DNA of 64,000 nt from Blastobasis lacticolella (Eukaryota; Arthropoda; Insecta; Lepidoptera; Blastobasidae): assembly GCA_905147135.1 (NCBI GenBank), contig LR990048.1, positions 6,990,563-7,054,562 of the forward strand. Direction: 5' to 3'. The notes under the pieces are model-generated. The model saw only the letters and a program-made list of their open reading frames with translations. It ran no database searches and had not been told where the DNA came from. A program made the position numbers and the translations under genes. Positions 1 through 9,545 of the stretch are shown piece after piece (positions within the stretch are counted from its first letter, which is position 1; the number at the start of each line of letters is the position of its first letter).

Positions 1-926
1 GAGAACGGCTATGACCAGCAGAACGGTGGCCGTCCACCGCAACAATCTTGGTGGCCACTGCAACAAAGAAACATTATAATAAGTAGGTAACACAGTTTTA
101 GGGCAGTGGTAGCCAAGATTGAAACTGAATATCATTGGCAATTTTAGGTATTTGATAGTTTAGTAGTCCCTCGTGGTTTATATTCGTGTTCAGTTCAATT
201 CGAATTTATTCCTTTTCACAGAAGCATGTTCACTACTACTAAAAGAAATTTCGAAATCGTATTCGTAGTTTCGTAGATAACCGCGTTCAAACAAAAAATA
301 AAAGAGTCAGGTTTAAATGTTGGTGAACTTAACACCACTTCTTTATTTTATGTATAAGCAATAAAGAATTTTTCATTCATTCATTCATTCATTCATTCAA
401 GCATGTGACAGAGACGAGTGTGAACGACTGTGTACGAACCGAACTAAACAGTAAAATATACCACACTAAAAAATAACAGAAAGAAAGAAAACATTTATTA
501 CAAAGGACGCCACGACATGATAATAGTTTGACATGATAAAAGACTAAGAGTTTGCTATACGTGATCTAGATGGTTGAGAACAACTCAATATGCGCAGCTA
601 GGTACTCCTAACAAAAACAGAAGACTAATTATAACGAGCTCCACGAAAGCCCAAGTCAATAAAAATAATAAATGCAAAAATCTACCGAACGAAAGTTAAC
701 GAAGCCGTGTCCTTTTTTTAGATTCGTTAGGAGTATGTGGGTGGAAGGTTTAATATAGAACCTTTCCGTATTCCGGCTTGATATCAGAAACGGCTTTACC
801 GATCCGATGAACCGGAACAACAAAGGCTGTTTCTTGTCAATGGACAGTAACAAAACAAACGAATTCAAAACAAAATGTTTAGTCAACAATACATCAATGA
901 AATCAGCATCTACATTGGTAAATTAT
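1..926. other. Non-genic stretch with a LINE-type (ATTC)n tail
   Basis: No coding exon or RNA gene is supported here. At about 310-400 the sequence reads as the 3' end of a non-LTR retrotransposon: an AATAAAG-containing AT-rich stretch followed by six ATTC units. The rest is AT-rich single-copy-looking DNA with only short chance ORFs. Confidence 0.5.
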
Positions 927-1085
927 TCTGTCTTGTTGACAGGGGAACCTGACCAGATTGGATCACGGTTCCACATTCAGCCGCCTGAATGTACAGATTT
1001 CCTCACGATGATTTCTCTCGCCATAAGAGCATCGGTTGCTGAATATGTAAAGGTTCGAAACTCGTGTACTGAACATCTAATTAGT
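927..1085 (-). repeat. SINE family A, partial copy
   Basis: Matches the body of the tRNA-derived SINE described at 24826-25120: the GGGGAACCTGACCAGATT block, then the CGCCTGAATGT block and the AAGAGCATCGGTT block. The tail side is missing and the tRNA-like side is degenerate. The copy lies on the minus strand, judged by the (GAT)n tail of complete copies. The ORF over this copy has no coding significance. Confidence 0.7.
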
Positions 1086-2474
1086 TGATACTCACGCAAG
1101 CCGTATTTTTTTGTAAGTCTGCCAGTTTTTTTCAGTTCGCATTTTAATTAGTTCATGCAGGATTCGGTATGATTTCAGAACAAAGTTTGGAATTTCACTG
1201 TAAAAGTTTTCCAGCTTTATTTTGTTTGTATAGTTTGTTCGGGAAATTACTGCATGTATTTAGATATTATAACAGGAAAATGTAAAAGGAGATTTGCTTG
1301 ACACAAACAATTTCATTGTGTTAAATAGATAAATAAATAAGGATAAATTGATTAGGTAATGAAAGCCGTTGACGTTGTGTTTGAATGGAAGCTTGAATAA
1401 AAAACGCAAGGATGATGCTGATATTTTAGCATGTGTATAGAAACAGTTTCTTTATTGTTTAAATTTTTGTAGTATAAAGTGTGTATCAAAACAATTGAGC
1501 GTGACAACTAAATGTGAAAATAAATAAAGTGTCGTAAAAATGGTTTCCCGCCACCTCACGATAATTGTTGACGTTGACTTTTTCTATTGTAACATATGTA
1601 AGAAAAATTTAAGGAATGTAGAGTTATTACCGTGTAACATTTAGCCCGGCTTGCACAAAATTCTTAAACACGATGAATAATGACGTTTACCTTCGCTTTT
1701 CATGAAGCTTTTTGTTCAAGTAACAGCTTAAATGCGTTTATGAATTTGGTGCAATCCGCCCTTAGTTTACTTCTCATTTGTTATTCTTCCTCGTTAATAT
1801 ACAGACATGCAGTCTGTGCTTTTAAAATTGTGGTTTAATAAGCTCCTTGTTTACGTAGGCCGGTGCAAAGTGTAAAATAAGGACTGCGCTTCCAGCGGTT
1901 TTAATTTAAAATCACTATTATCTCCCCCCAACAACTCACCCTCCACAGTGAGGAGGTAAGTAGGTACAGATGGCATGTTGCGATTAAGAGAAAGCGAGTT
2001 TTCTTATAACTTATAGCAAGTTATAGCTAGAACTTTGGGGCTGGTTTTGGACTTAAGATGAGTATCAACGGTACATTTAATCGCACTTGATATTATCAAT
2101 GGTATGTAATAGTTTTTGCAAGATGTGTGCATGGATATTAAATTGAGGAACTGCTCATTTTTATTACTGGATAACATAAAGCGATCACAAAAATCTGTCT
2201 CCATGTTATTTATATTACGAAATTGTTCTCTGATTTTCGACAATATTTGGTCAAATATGGATTACTTAAGATGAAAAATATACGACACTTCTATTTTTAG
2301 TCAAATGTGTAAGTGTCTTATGCAGTCAACAGATAATCGTACAACAGCTGAAATCCACATAATTAATTGATTGCAACCAATATTGCCAAACATTGTATGT
2401 ATATGTATGACCTATTCTAAGTAATAGCGAAATACATAGAACTGAGTTACAATAAATATAATTTATTAATAAGC
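1062..2474. other. Non-genic AT-rich stretch
   Basis: Contains the palindromic element at 1641-1764 (separate entry). Nothing else is recognised; no ORF here has coding character. Confidence 0.5.
1641..1764 (+). mobile_element. Short palindromic element (MITE-like), copy 1
   Basis: Imperfect inverted repeats of about 27 bp close the element: a left arm containing GCCCGGCTTGCAC and AAATTCTTAA, and a right arm containing GAATTTGGTGCAA and CCGCCCTTA. About 70 bp lie between. A second copy of nearly the same length lies at 52160-52283 in the opposite orientation, with matching arms and a similar centre (ATGACGT). Two copies of equal length indicate a mobile non-autonomous element rather than a chance palindrome. 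The superfamily is unknown and no clear target duplication is seen. Confidence 0.6.
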
Positions 2475-2485
2475 AATTTTACGAG

Positions 2486-2727
2486 TAGCCGTGTGCTGTC
2501 CGGCAGAGTAGAATAGCACCAACCCATTACACTCGTGGGTGTCGTACAAGGCGACTAATGTTTTCGAGACAAAAGGCTGGAAAATGGGCAACAGCTTTTT
2601 CCATTGTTATATTTATAAGACTGCGATCTCAAACCCGTCTGCCAAAAGTGGAAATTATGGAGAAACCTTTCGTGGGAGAGGCCTTATGTCCTGCAGTGGA
2701 CTGTTATGGGCTGTGATGATGATGACG
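2486..2727 (+). mobile_element. SINE-like family B element, full length, with 11-bp TSD
   Basis: A 242-bp element beginning near GCCGTGTGCTGTCCGGC and ending in GGGCTGTGATGATGATG. It is flanked by an 11-bp direct repeat, AATTTTACGAG, at 2475-2485 and 2728-2738, which is the signature of target-primed reverse transcription. At least eight more copies or fragments lie in this window. I see no clear RNA polymerase III boxes in the head, so it may be a SINE with an unusual head or a 5'-truncated LINE 3' end. The GAT-repeat tail matches that of RTE-type LINEs. Confidence 0.8.
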
Positions 2728-3023
2728 AATTTTACGAGACATCTCTCAGCCACAGTTAGTTGAAAGTTTTCGTTTCTGACGACTGTACGAGCAAGGTAAA
2801 TATTAGCATAAAATCCCGTTGCACTGTGCAAGCAGCCAGTGAGAGTAATATATTAACCGGTCTTGTGAAGGTGACAGCGATATGAAGCTTCATTAATTAA
2901 TACTCGGCGTACTGAGCTCTCTGCGTGAAGCTTTACCCGCTACCTGGCCCTGTGTTTTACGATACCTAGAGCATATCGTAATAAGTATATTTTTATTCGG
3001 CGTAAAATTCTAGCTATAAGGAT

Positions 3024-3244
3024 CGCCAGACTGAAGTGTAGGGCACATAGCTCGAAGAACTGATGGCCGTAAGGAAAGTTCTCCTCCTCAAGTAGGCCTC
3101 CCACAAGGTGGACCGACGACCTGATAAAGATCGCAGGTACCAGCTGGATGCGGAAAGCACAGGACCGGCCTTCATGGAGATCTTTGGGGGGTTCTTTTAA
3201 CAGCGGTGGGCGTCTTCAGGCTGATATGATGATGATGATGATGG
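3024..3244 (+). pseudogene. RTE-type LINE 3' end, 5'-truncated relic
   Basis: Homologous, in the opposite orientation, to the reverse transcriptase C-terminal segment at 35570-36035. It shares the AAGGTGGACCGACGACCTG, ACCAGCTGGATGCGGAAAG and CACAGGACCGGCC blocks and ends in a (GAT)n tail near 3228-3244. The frame is broken, so this is a dead 5'-truncated insertion. The short minus-strand ORF over 3216-3437 is unrelated noise. Confidence 0.7.
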
Positions 3245-3530
3245 TAAAATTCATTATGAATATATAAATAAGCAAATGTCTTAATATAGTCGTTATTAGG
3301 CAAACAATCCAACCCGAGTCGATCCCGGGGCAAAGGTACACATCACACTGGCCGCATTGCCGCGGTGAATGGCGCTGGACGTCCTCTGCAGCAGGAACGA
3401 CCCACAGCGGGAACCACGTCCTTTCTTTCGTAATCATAATTATAAACTAATTGTTGTGGGACACGTCGAAGGAAAAATAGGTTGCGGAAGATCACCAGCC
3501 AGATGGACCGATGCCGTCAAGGATGTTTTC

Positions 3531-5030
3531 TAGGCTAAATAATGAAATTTTAGAATAATGAAATTTTAGAATAAGAATGGAAAAATTGATTACTGTAAAT
3601 TTTAATATTAGACGAAAATAGCGTAGGGTAGGTGTGTATTTTCTTCTGGTTTCTAATTTATGACAATACCAAATCGTTGAAGAATAAATGTAGATTAAAT
3701 GTCCGTGTAGTTGTCTTCATGTTTAAGCATAGGTAGTTAACTTTTATATTTGGAAAAACATTTGAAATATTTGAAAACTATTGACGCTCATCCTCCTCAT
3801 CTTAAATAAATAGAAGTAAATCTCGGCTTATCGGCAAGCGGTACATCTGCCAGCCAGGGTTCGCTCTTCTACTAGGAAAAGCGCTTTCAGATTAAGTAGT
3901 TCCCTCAGAATCCTGGTATTTTGGCTTAAGGAAAAGCCGATTTGCCTCGTCCGCCTGTTTGCAAGCAGGTGAGGTCGACTTGGGCACCTGAGTTGGTGGT
4001 GCGGCCCCGCAACCCCTCGTAAATATAAATAATTATCTCGTAATCTCTAATATCGTTTCCTTGCACTTATCCCACTGAGTTGGATCAGCCCTTAAAGTAA
4101 AAATAATAAATAAATTTTTCAATTCAATTTCGGCCTCGGAATTCGATCCAGGACCTCTGCGTGGCAGACAGGTATATTATTACAGGTCGTCAATCATTAT
4201 TCATCATCATTATTATCGTCGTCTTGCCCTTATCACACTAGGTGGGGCCAGCACTTAAAGCAAAGGACACATCCGTTTTCTGAAGGTCGCCACAACATAT
4301 CTCTCGAAGGCATGCTGTCAAAAGTGCTCCTTTGTGTATCCTTTTGACAGCATGCCTTCGAGATGCATGCTTCATGCTCTACGACCGGCCACCTACCTAA
4401 TGTCAACACTGAACATCAATTTTGCAAAATATCCAAAGAAAATTGCGGGCATTGTTGTACATGTTCCGATTTAGCTTTTTTTATTTTATTTACAGCCATT
4501 AAGGAAAGGTTGGCATTAAGTGGTAACTGATAACAGCGAACTATATAGTCCTCTCCGTAATCTGGTAAAAATTACTAGGGACTCATTGTCTCTCAGTGAC
4601 TCACTAATGAGTGTATATCAGTCTACAGCCAGACATGGCTCCCCCAATAAGATCCATAGCTCCTTGTCCTCACCAGCCCAGCATCTGTGTAAGTACAATA
4701 CTCAGTACTACTTATACGGTAAACCTTCGCGGTAAACACATAATAAACATAGAATGGGTAATGTCATAAGGGGTCATACTAGTCCATACATTAAAGTTCC
4801 ATACAAAACGGTGCAGAACGCGTGCGCGCGCGGCTCGACCGCCGTCCACGCAAGGCCAAATGAAAGGAAAAGGAGCGAACGCAAAAACTTAGCGCAGAGC
4901 AGCTTAATGTTACAGAGAGTGTATAGATTATAACTACTATTTTATTTTCAAAATTCGCTTCAACTGTTATGGGAAGCAGTTAGTGCTTATCAAGTGGGCT
5001 GTTTGGTCTTTTGTCGCGGAAATAAATTTA
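3531..5030. other. Non-genic stretch with SINE-like fragments
   Basis: Around 4060-4260 are fragments with a tRNA-like box B on the minus strand (GGATCGAATTCC) and a repeated CTTATC(C/A)CACT motif, consistent with a second tRNA-derived SINE. The block 3930-4015 and the CpG-rich block 4808-4850 are unexplained. The 4302-4363 hairpin is listed separately. No gene is supported. Confidence 0.4.
4302..4363. other. Perfect 23-bp-arm hairpin
   Basis: TCTCGAAGGCATGCTGTC begins the left arm (4302-4324), and its exact reverse complement occupies 4341-4363, with a 16-base loop. The fold would resemble a small-RNA precursor in size, but there is no evidence of transcription. It may equally be the remnant of a palindromic transposon. 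Confidence 0.75.
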
Positions 5031-5402
5031 AATACGATATAAAAATAAATCATTATAATCCCAATTCTGCATACCTATAAAATTAATTACCTGAACGGAC
5101 AATTTGTACCAGAAGATGGTTAATTTTACAATGCATGGTTCTTAATCGGTGGAGCGCTAAGAAATTTAAAATAATAGATACTTATGTTTTTATCTGTATT
5201 TCCTAGCTGAGATGCGATATAAAACTAAATCATAATGATTCCAATTCTTCATACCTATAAAAGTAATCACCTGAACGGACAGTTTGAACCAGATGACGGT
5301 TAATTTCTTCACGACTTTCTCAATGATTTCTTCGGGAATGGTCTTTAATCGGTTGAGAGGCAAAAAGTTATAAGATAAGTTTTTGTTTGTGTTTCCTAGC
5401 AC
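5031..5402 (-). repeat. 180-bp tandem duplication with decayed coding potential
   Basis: Two adjacent copies, about 5031-5210 and 5211-5402, align at an offset of 180 bp, sharing the CCTATAAA and TACCTGAACGGACA-type blocks and the ACGATAT/GCGATAT start. On the minus strand copy 2 is open for 70 codons (5190-5402). Copy 1 is interrupted by stops and small deletions, yet keeps conservative substitutions: KLTIFWYKLSVQ against KLTVIWFKLSVQ. This suggests a duplicated exon that has decayed. No protein family is recognised. Confidence 0.55.
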
Positions 5403-5572
5403 ACCTGATGCTCAACATGTTAACAACAGCAGCGTTTATTAAAAATAAAAATACATGTAGAAATATAGCAAATATCTCACAATACGCCTCTTTTTCGTAG
5501 ATATCAGATATATAAACCATTATTCCACTACAACAAAAATCAATGTTTATACTCATGAAACATCCACTAATA

Positions 5573-6347
5573 CACCGGCACACAAAAAAAAAAAAATTGT
5601 CTGTACACCGGGCGCCACCTATCTACGGGCATGTTTTTCGACCCGCTGAATACGAATTTTAAGTCAGTTTAGGCCGTCCAGCCTTCAATTTTGAGTAAAT
5701 TGCAAAAAACCACAAAAAATAGCGAAAATACGATGTTTTGGCAAGAAAAAAAATTTTGACATCTAAGGCAATCATAATTTTTATGTATTTTGATCTGTTA
5801 AATACTAATTTCAATCGTACTTTAATCATAAACTTATTTAATTCGAAAAAAATTATAAAATATCCTTAAAAATTGCAAAAATCGTAAAAAATTTGGATTA
5901 TCTTGGTACAAAAAATTTTGTGAACCCGGATTAACAAAGATTTTCATGTAATTTAATCTGCTTGATCTGATTCTGCAATAAATTTGGCCCATAGTCCCTC
6001 CAAACATTCATAAAATTGCAAAAAATTCATAAAATAGCAGAAAATTGCTGCTGAAAAAATTGAAAAAAATCTTTTAATCACAATTAAACAAATTTTTTGT
6101 ATTTTTTATTTACAAGATACAAGTAATTAACATCCAAGAATGTACACAAATTGGATTTTCAACTGTTTTTCGAGGATCATCGAACATCAAATTTTCGCTA
6201 TTTTTTGGGGTTTTTTGCAATTTACTCAAAATTGAAGGCTGGACGGCCTAAACTGACTTAAAATTCGTATTCAGCGGGTCGAAAAACATGCCCGTAGATA
6301 GGTGGCGCCCGGTGTACAGACAATTTTTTTTTTTTTGTGTGCCGGTG
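5573..6347. mobile_element. 775-bp element with ~165-bp terminal inverted repeats
   Basis: The left end (5573-5737) and right end (6183-6347) are almost identical in inverted orientation. Both start CACCGGCACAC, continue through an A-tract, GTACACCGGGCGCC and CAGTTTAGGCCGTCC, and diverge after AGCGAAAAT. The roughly 445-bp core is very AT-rich and has no ORF of substance, so this is a non-autonomous DNA transposon or foldback element. I see no clear target duplication: ACTAATA lies on the left and AATTGCT on the right. The near-identity of the arms suggests youth or gene conversion. Confidence 0.8.
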
Positions 6348-6385
6348 AATTGCTTAATAGACAAAATTAATACGTAGATCAACCC

Positions 6386-6453
6386 GTTATAAAGACCTGA
6401 CAATATGACTCATTTACTTTGGTAAATGAGTCATATTGTCAGGTCATTATAAC
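6386..6453. other. 32-bp-arm hairpin with 4-base loop
   Basis: Arms 6386-6417 and 6422-6453 are reverse complements with one mismatch. The inner 24 bp are perfect (GACCTGACAATATGACTC begins that part) and the loop is TTTG. It lies 39 bp from the right end of the long inverted-repeat element. Confidence 0.8.
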
Positions 6454-7099
6454 TATGCTACACACAACAGCTATGCTACCACTTTCTCCGATCGCTGACA
6501 TGTTAATCGTGGGACTCTAATTACAGAATGAGTCACTTTCCTCCAAACCAATAACGATACAACTATGAATCTTGTAACAACAACCCGGTTAATGTGGGCG
6601 TAGCCTGACGCACTATCTGTCAATTCGTGTCATATACAAGTCATATAACATTAACTAATACGCCTTGCTCAAACTGTTATGTAACAATAACTGTTAGAGT
6701 ATAATTTTCTTGTGCTGAATCATAGTTATTGACGTATATTTGATGTTGTATGAGTGATTTAGGTGGTTACGATTTGTAGTTTGGGTTCGCTTGAAAATTT
6801 GATTGATGATAGTTTGAGCACCGTAATAACTGGTTCCGCTTTCGGAGTTATTGGTAAAAATTGTTTTAGGTGTACCTATTTGTAGAAAGTTAGTCATATT
6901 TTATTGTATTGCGTGGGTGCGTGAATAAGTGCGTAATAAATTTATATTTTGGGCATTGTTTTTGGTGCTTTATCGTGACGGAGTGAATCAGACGGTTATG
7001 TTGGTCACTTATTTTAATTGTACCGTTTAAAAGGCGTAGATAACCGTGCCGCCTTGTGTACCTTTTTGACTTACGGATGTCATAATAGGCTTATACTAT

Positions 7100-7245
7100 C
7101 TAGAACCTCAGTAGACCAGAAGAAAATAGACAGCGGCGTTTTCTGTTGTGAATTTTTTTTGCTCCATCTCCAACCCGCCGGTCAAACGTGGAGATGAGTC
7201 TCCTCATCTGAGTCAGCAGTGGACTATTACGGGCTGTTTATGTGA
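7100..7245 (+). repeat. Family B SINE-like element, partial and diverged
   Basis: Shares the GTTTTCTGTTGT, CTCCAACCCGCC, CGTGGAGAT and GTGGACTATTACGGGCTGT blocks with the full-length family B copies. Head and (GAT)n tail are absent. Confidence 0.55.
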
Positions 7246-7699
7246 CGTGTTGCAAAAGCAATTCCAACGGCAATTTCAAAATTTTTATACATTTAGTTCA
7301 AAAGAAAAATATTATTTATTCTCTCTGCCACAATGCTAATCTGAGTATGCAATAAGGCCACTAACTCGCTTGAATCGAGTTTGATTACAGATAAACTGTC
7401 AATGAGAACTGCGTATCGCACCACAACACAATGTTTTTGTCATTTTTTTGCGTAATTATTATATTGTCTCTAAGACATTGAACATCGTAAATGGCATTTT
7501 GCTGTGAACCCAACGCTTTAGGACACAAAGCCATTTGTTTTCATTGTTCAACAATTGATGATGATCGTTCCATGTTATCGCATGCGACTTACTAAAGTAT
7601 GTGATTGTAGCAAAAAGTCTTGTTAGGTAGACACCATTTAGGTTACCTACACGAATAAGATGGAAAATATTGAAAAAAAATACATCCCACTTATTTTTG

Positions 7700-7941
7700 C
7701 TAGCCCGCGGCTTCGTCCGCGTAAAATTAAGTTATCTATTACATTTCGGAGCCGTTCCTGCGGGAAACTCTTTGATATTCTGAATAAATTATAGCTTATG
7801 TGGTATTTTAGATTATATGCCGCATTTTAGATTATATGCCGCAATACAGACAAATTTCATCAAAATCAGTTTAGTAGTTTTTGCGTGAAGGAGTAACAAA
7901 CATCCAAACAGCTTCGCATTTATAATATTATTAGAATAGGA
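7700..7941 (-). mobile_element. Non-autonomous Helitron-like element
   Basis: Read on the minus strand it starts TCCTATTCTAATAATATTA (5' TC preceded by A). It contains the segment AAAAACTACTAAACTGATTT, common in lepidopteran repeats, and ends with the hairpin CGCGGACGAAGCCGCG followed two bases later by CTAG at 7700-7703. A 5' TC, 3' CTRR and subterminal hairpin are the structural marks of Helitrons. At 242 bp it encodes nothing and would depend on a Rep/helicase supplied elsewhere. Confidence 0.7.
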
Positions 7942-9065
7942 TTGGTAGAATGGGAAGTTGGATTACAGGCTTTCTATTCTCGCTTGTTGTTGTAGGTGAC
8001 GTTGTCTCAGAGGCAGATAAGGAAGTAAACCCCTCTACTAAATAGAATACTTCCGTTAATGTACGGGTGTATTATGCTAAATGTTTTTTTCTGGATTTTT
8101 CTCCCAAACTGGAGTAGATTGGACTGAACTTATCATATATTAATTTCCGAATGCACTTTATTACCTGGCGAATCTGAATCAATCCACTTCTTCGCATACC
8201 AATTCGTCGATAATGTCAATACGCCTAGACAACTGATTATTCTAAGCGAGCAACAAATAAACGAGTTTCGGAATGTGTAACAAGTTTCCACTTTAGGATG
8301 TTAAAATATTAATGATATAAGTTGGATACTCGGCCTCAATTTTGTCTAAGGTTGAAACAAGGTCTGTGAATTTATATAACGTTCGGATTTATTATGACGG
8401 TGTTCGTGGATTGCGTTGCATTTTTGTTTAATTTGTTATTTTGATAAGTCTCATCACCTGCACGCATATGATGTGTAGTATATTTAAATTAAAATATCTT
8501 CAAGATTATGTTATGTAAGATAATGTAGTATTTATTGAAAAAAATATATAGAGACAGATGGCCTTGCAATTAATCAAAGAAATTGGGCTCTATGGTCCAA
8601 TTTCTTTGTAATCAATGAAAACCTTGTGATGTTCCAGAATATGCACCTTATTGCAAACACATTGTAGGTAATATCACAAATATGTTATTGAATCTATCTG
8701 TAACTATCCAAATTATGACTATTAATGTTATATTCTTTCAAAATAAATTCCGAAACGAGTAGGCGTCTAGAAGTGATGTGACATCCATTAGCGTCCTTGC
8801 TTTCTACATCTTTAGAAACAGCATCATGTGTCATTAGTTTTCATTACACTGTCTTGGCACGACAGTAATCACTCTATCATGATGTTTGAACGTGACATAA
8901 TCATTGTCAGGCTTTATCTGATCATTTGCGTATCATATCAAGTCCAATCCAATTACTTACGCAATTCATAAACTTACTTTAGATACAACTCACATCTTAA
9001 TCAATGGGTGACAGAGTTTTTGTTTGACATGAGTGTAATAAGATGTAATCGTTATAAAATTAAAT

Positions 9066-9165
9066 AGTTATCGTATTTTATTTTATATAGGGAGAGATAG
9101 AAAGTGGTCACCTGATGGAAAGTGATCACCGCCGCCAATGACCTCTACAACACTGTGATGCTATA
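9066..9165 (+). repeat. Interspersed repeat family C, partial
   Basis: Contains GTGGTCACCTGATGGAAAGTG followed by an ACCGCCGCC block, shared with 15655-15745, 26728-27045 and 32757-32835 (the last inverted). Confidence 0.6.
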
Positions 9166-9289
9166 TTTAGTAACCAAATAACTACTACAGGTTTCGTTAT
9201 TGTTTGCTTGACTAATTTGAATTTTGTTTTCTAACTTCTGGTATCGTCGCTAAAAAGCCGACAACAGGGAAAGCTTTACGACAATTTTT

Positions 9290-9545
9290 TTCATAATACA
9301 CAGTGACAAACGAACAGACAGTCCACCAGACGATAAGCGGTAACTATTGCCCATAACATCAGTTGCAGGTGTAGTTGCACTTGCAGAATCGCAAGTGCGT
9401 TGTCACTGTGAGGACTAAGATGAAATGTCTCATGCCTGTAATTGCGCTGGCTACCTTATCCTTCAAATCGGAGCACAACAATGCAAGCACTGTTGCTTGG
9501 CGGTAGAAATAGATAAGGCGGTGGTACTCACTCTGGCGGATTCCT
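9290..9545 (+). repeat. Interspersed repeat family C, long form
   Basis: Shares CAGTGACAAACGAACAGAC, TTGTCACTGTGAGGACTAAG, ATGAAATG-CTCATGCCTG and GAAATAGATAAGGCGG blocks with 46150-46408 and, more weakly, 41712-41880 and 33895-33975. Family C is probably a SINE or the 3' end of a LINE; I cannot assign it precisely. The 64-codon ORF just to the right has no coding character. Confidence 0.65.

Larger units (their letters stand above)
6454..9065. other. Non-genic stretch
   Basis: Holds a partial family B copy (about 7100-7245) and the Helitron-like element (7700-7941). A short hairpin lies at about 8575-8615, with AAAGAAATTGG paired to CCAATTTCTTT. No gene is supported. Confidence 0.5.

Noticed and set aside
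807..1088. 93-codon ORF on the plus strand
   Set aside because: It runs through a SINE family A copy; the same translation phase is not kept in other copies.
5368..5583. 71-codon minus-strand ORF with hydrophobic stretch
   Set aside because: It runs into the terminal inverted repeat of the 775-bp element and has no splice sites or recognisable domain.
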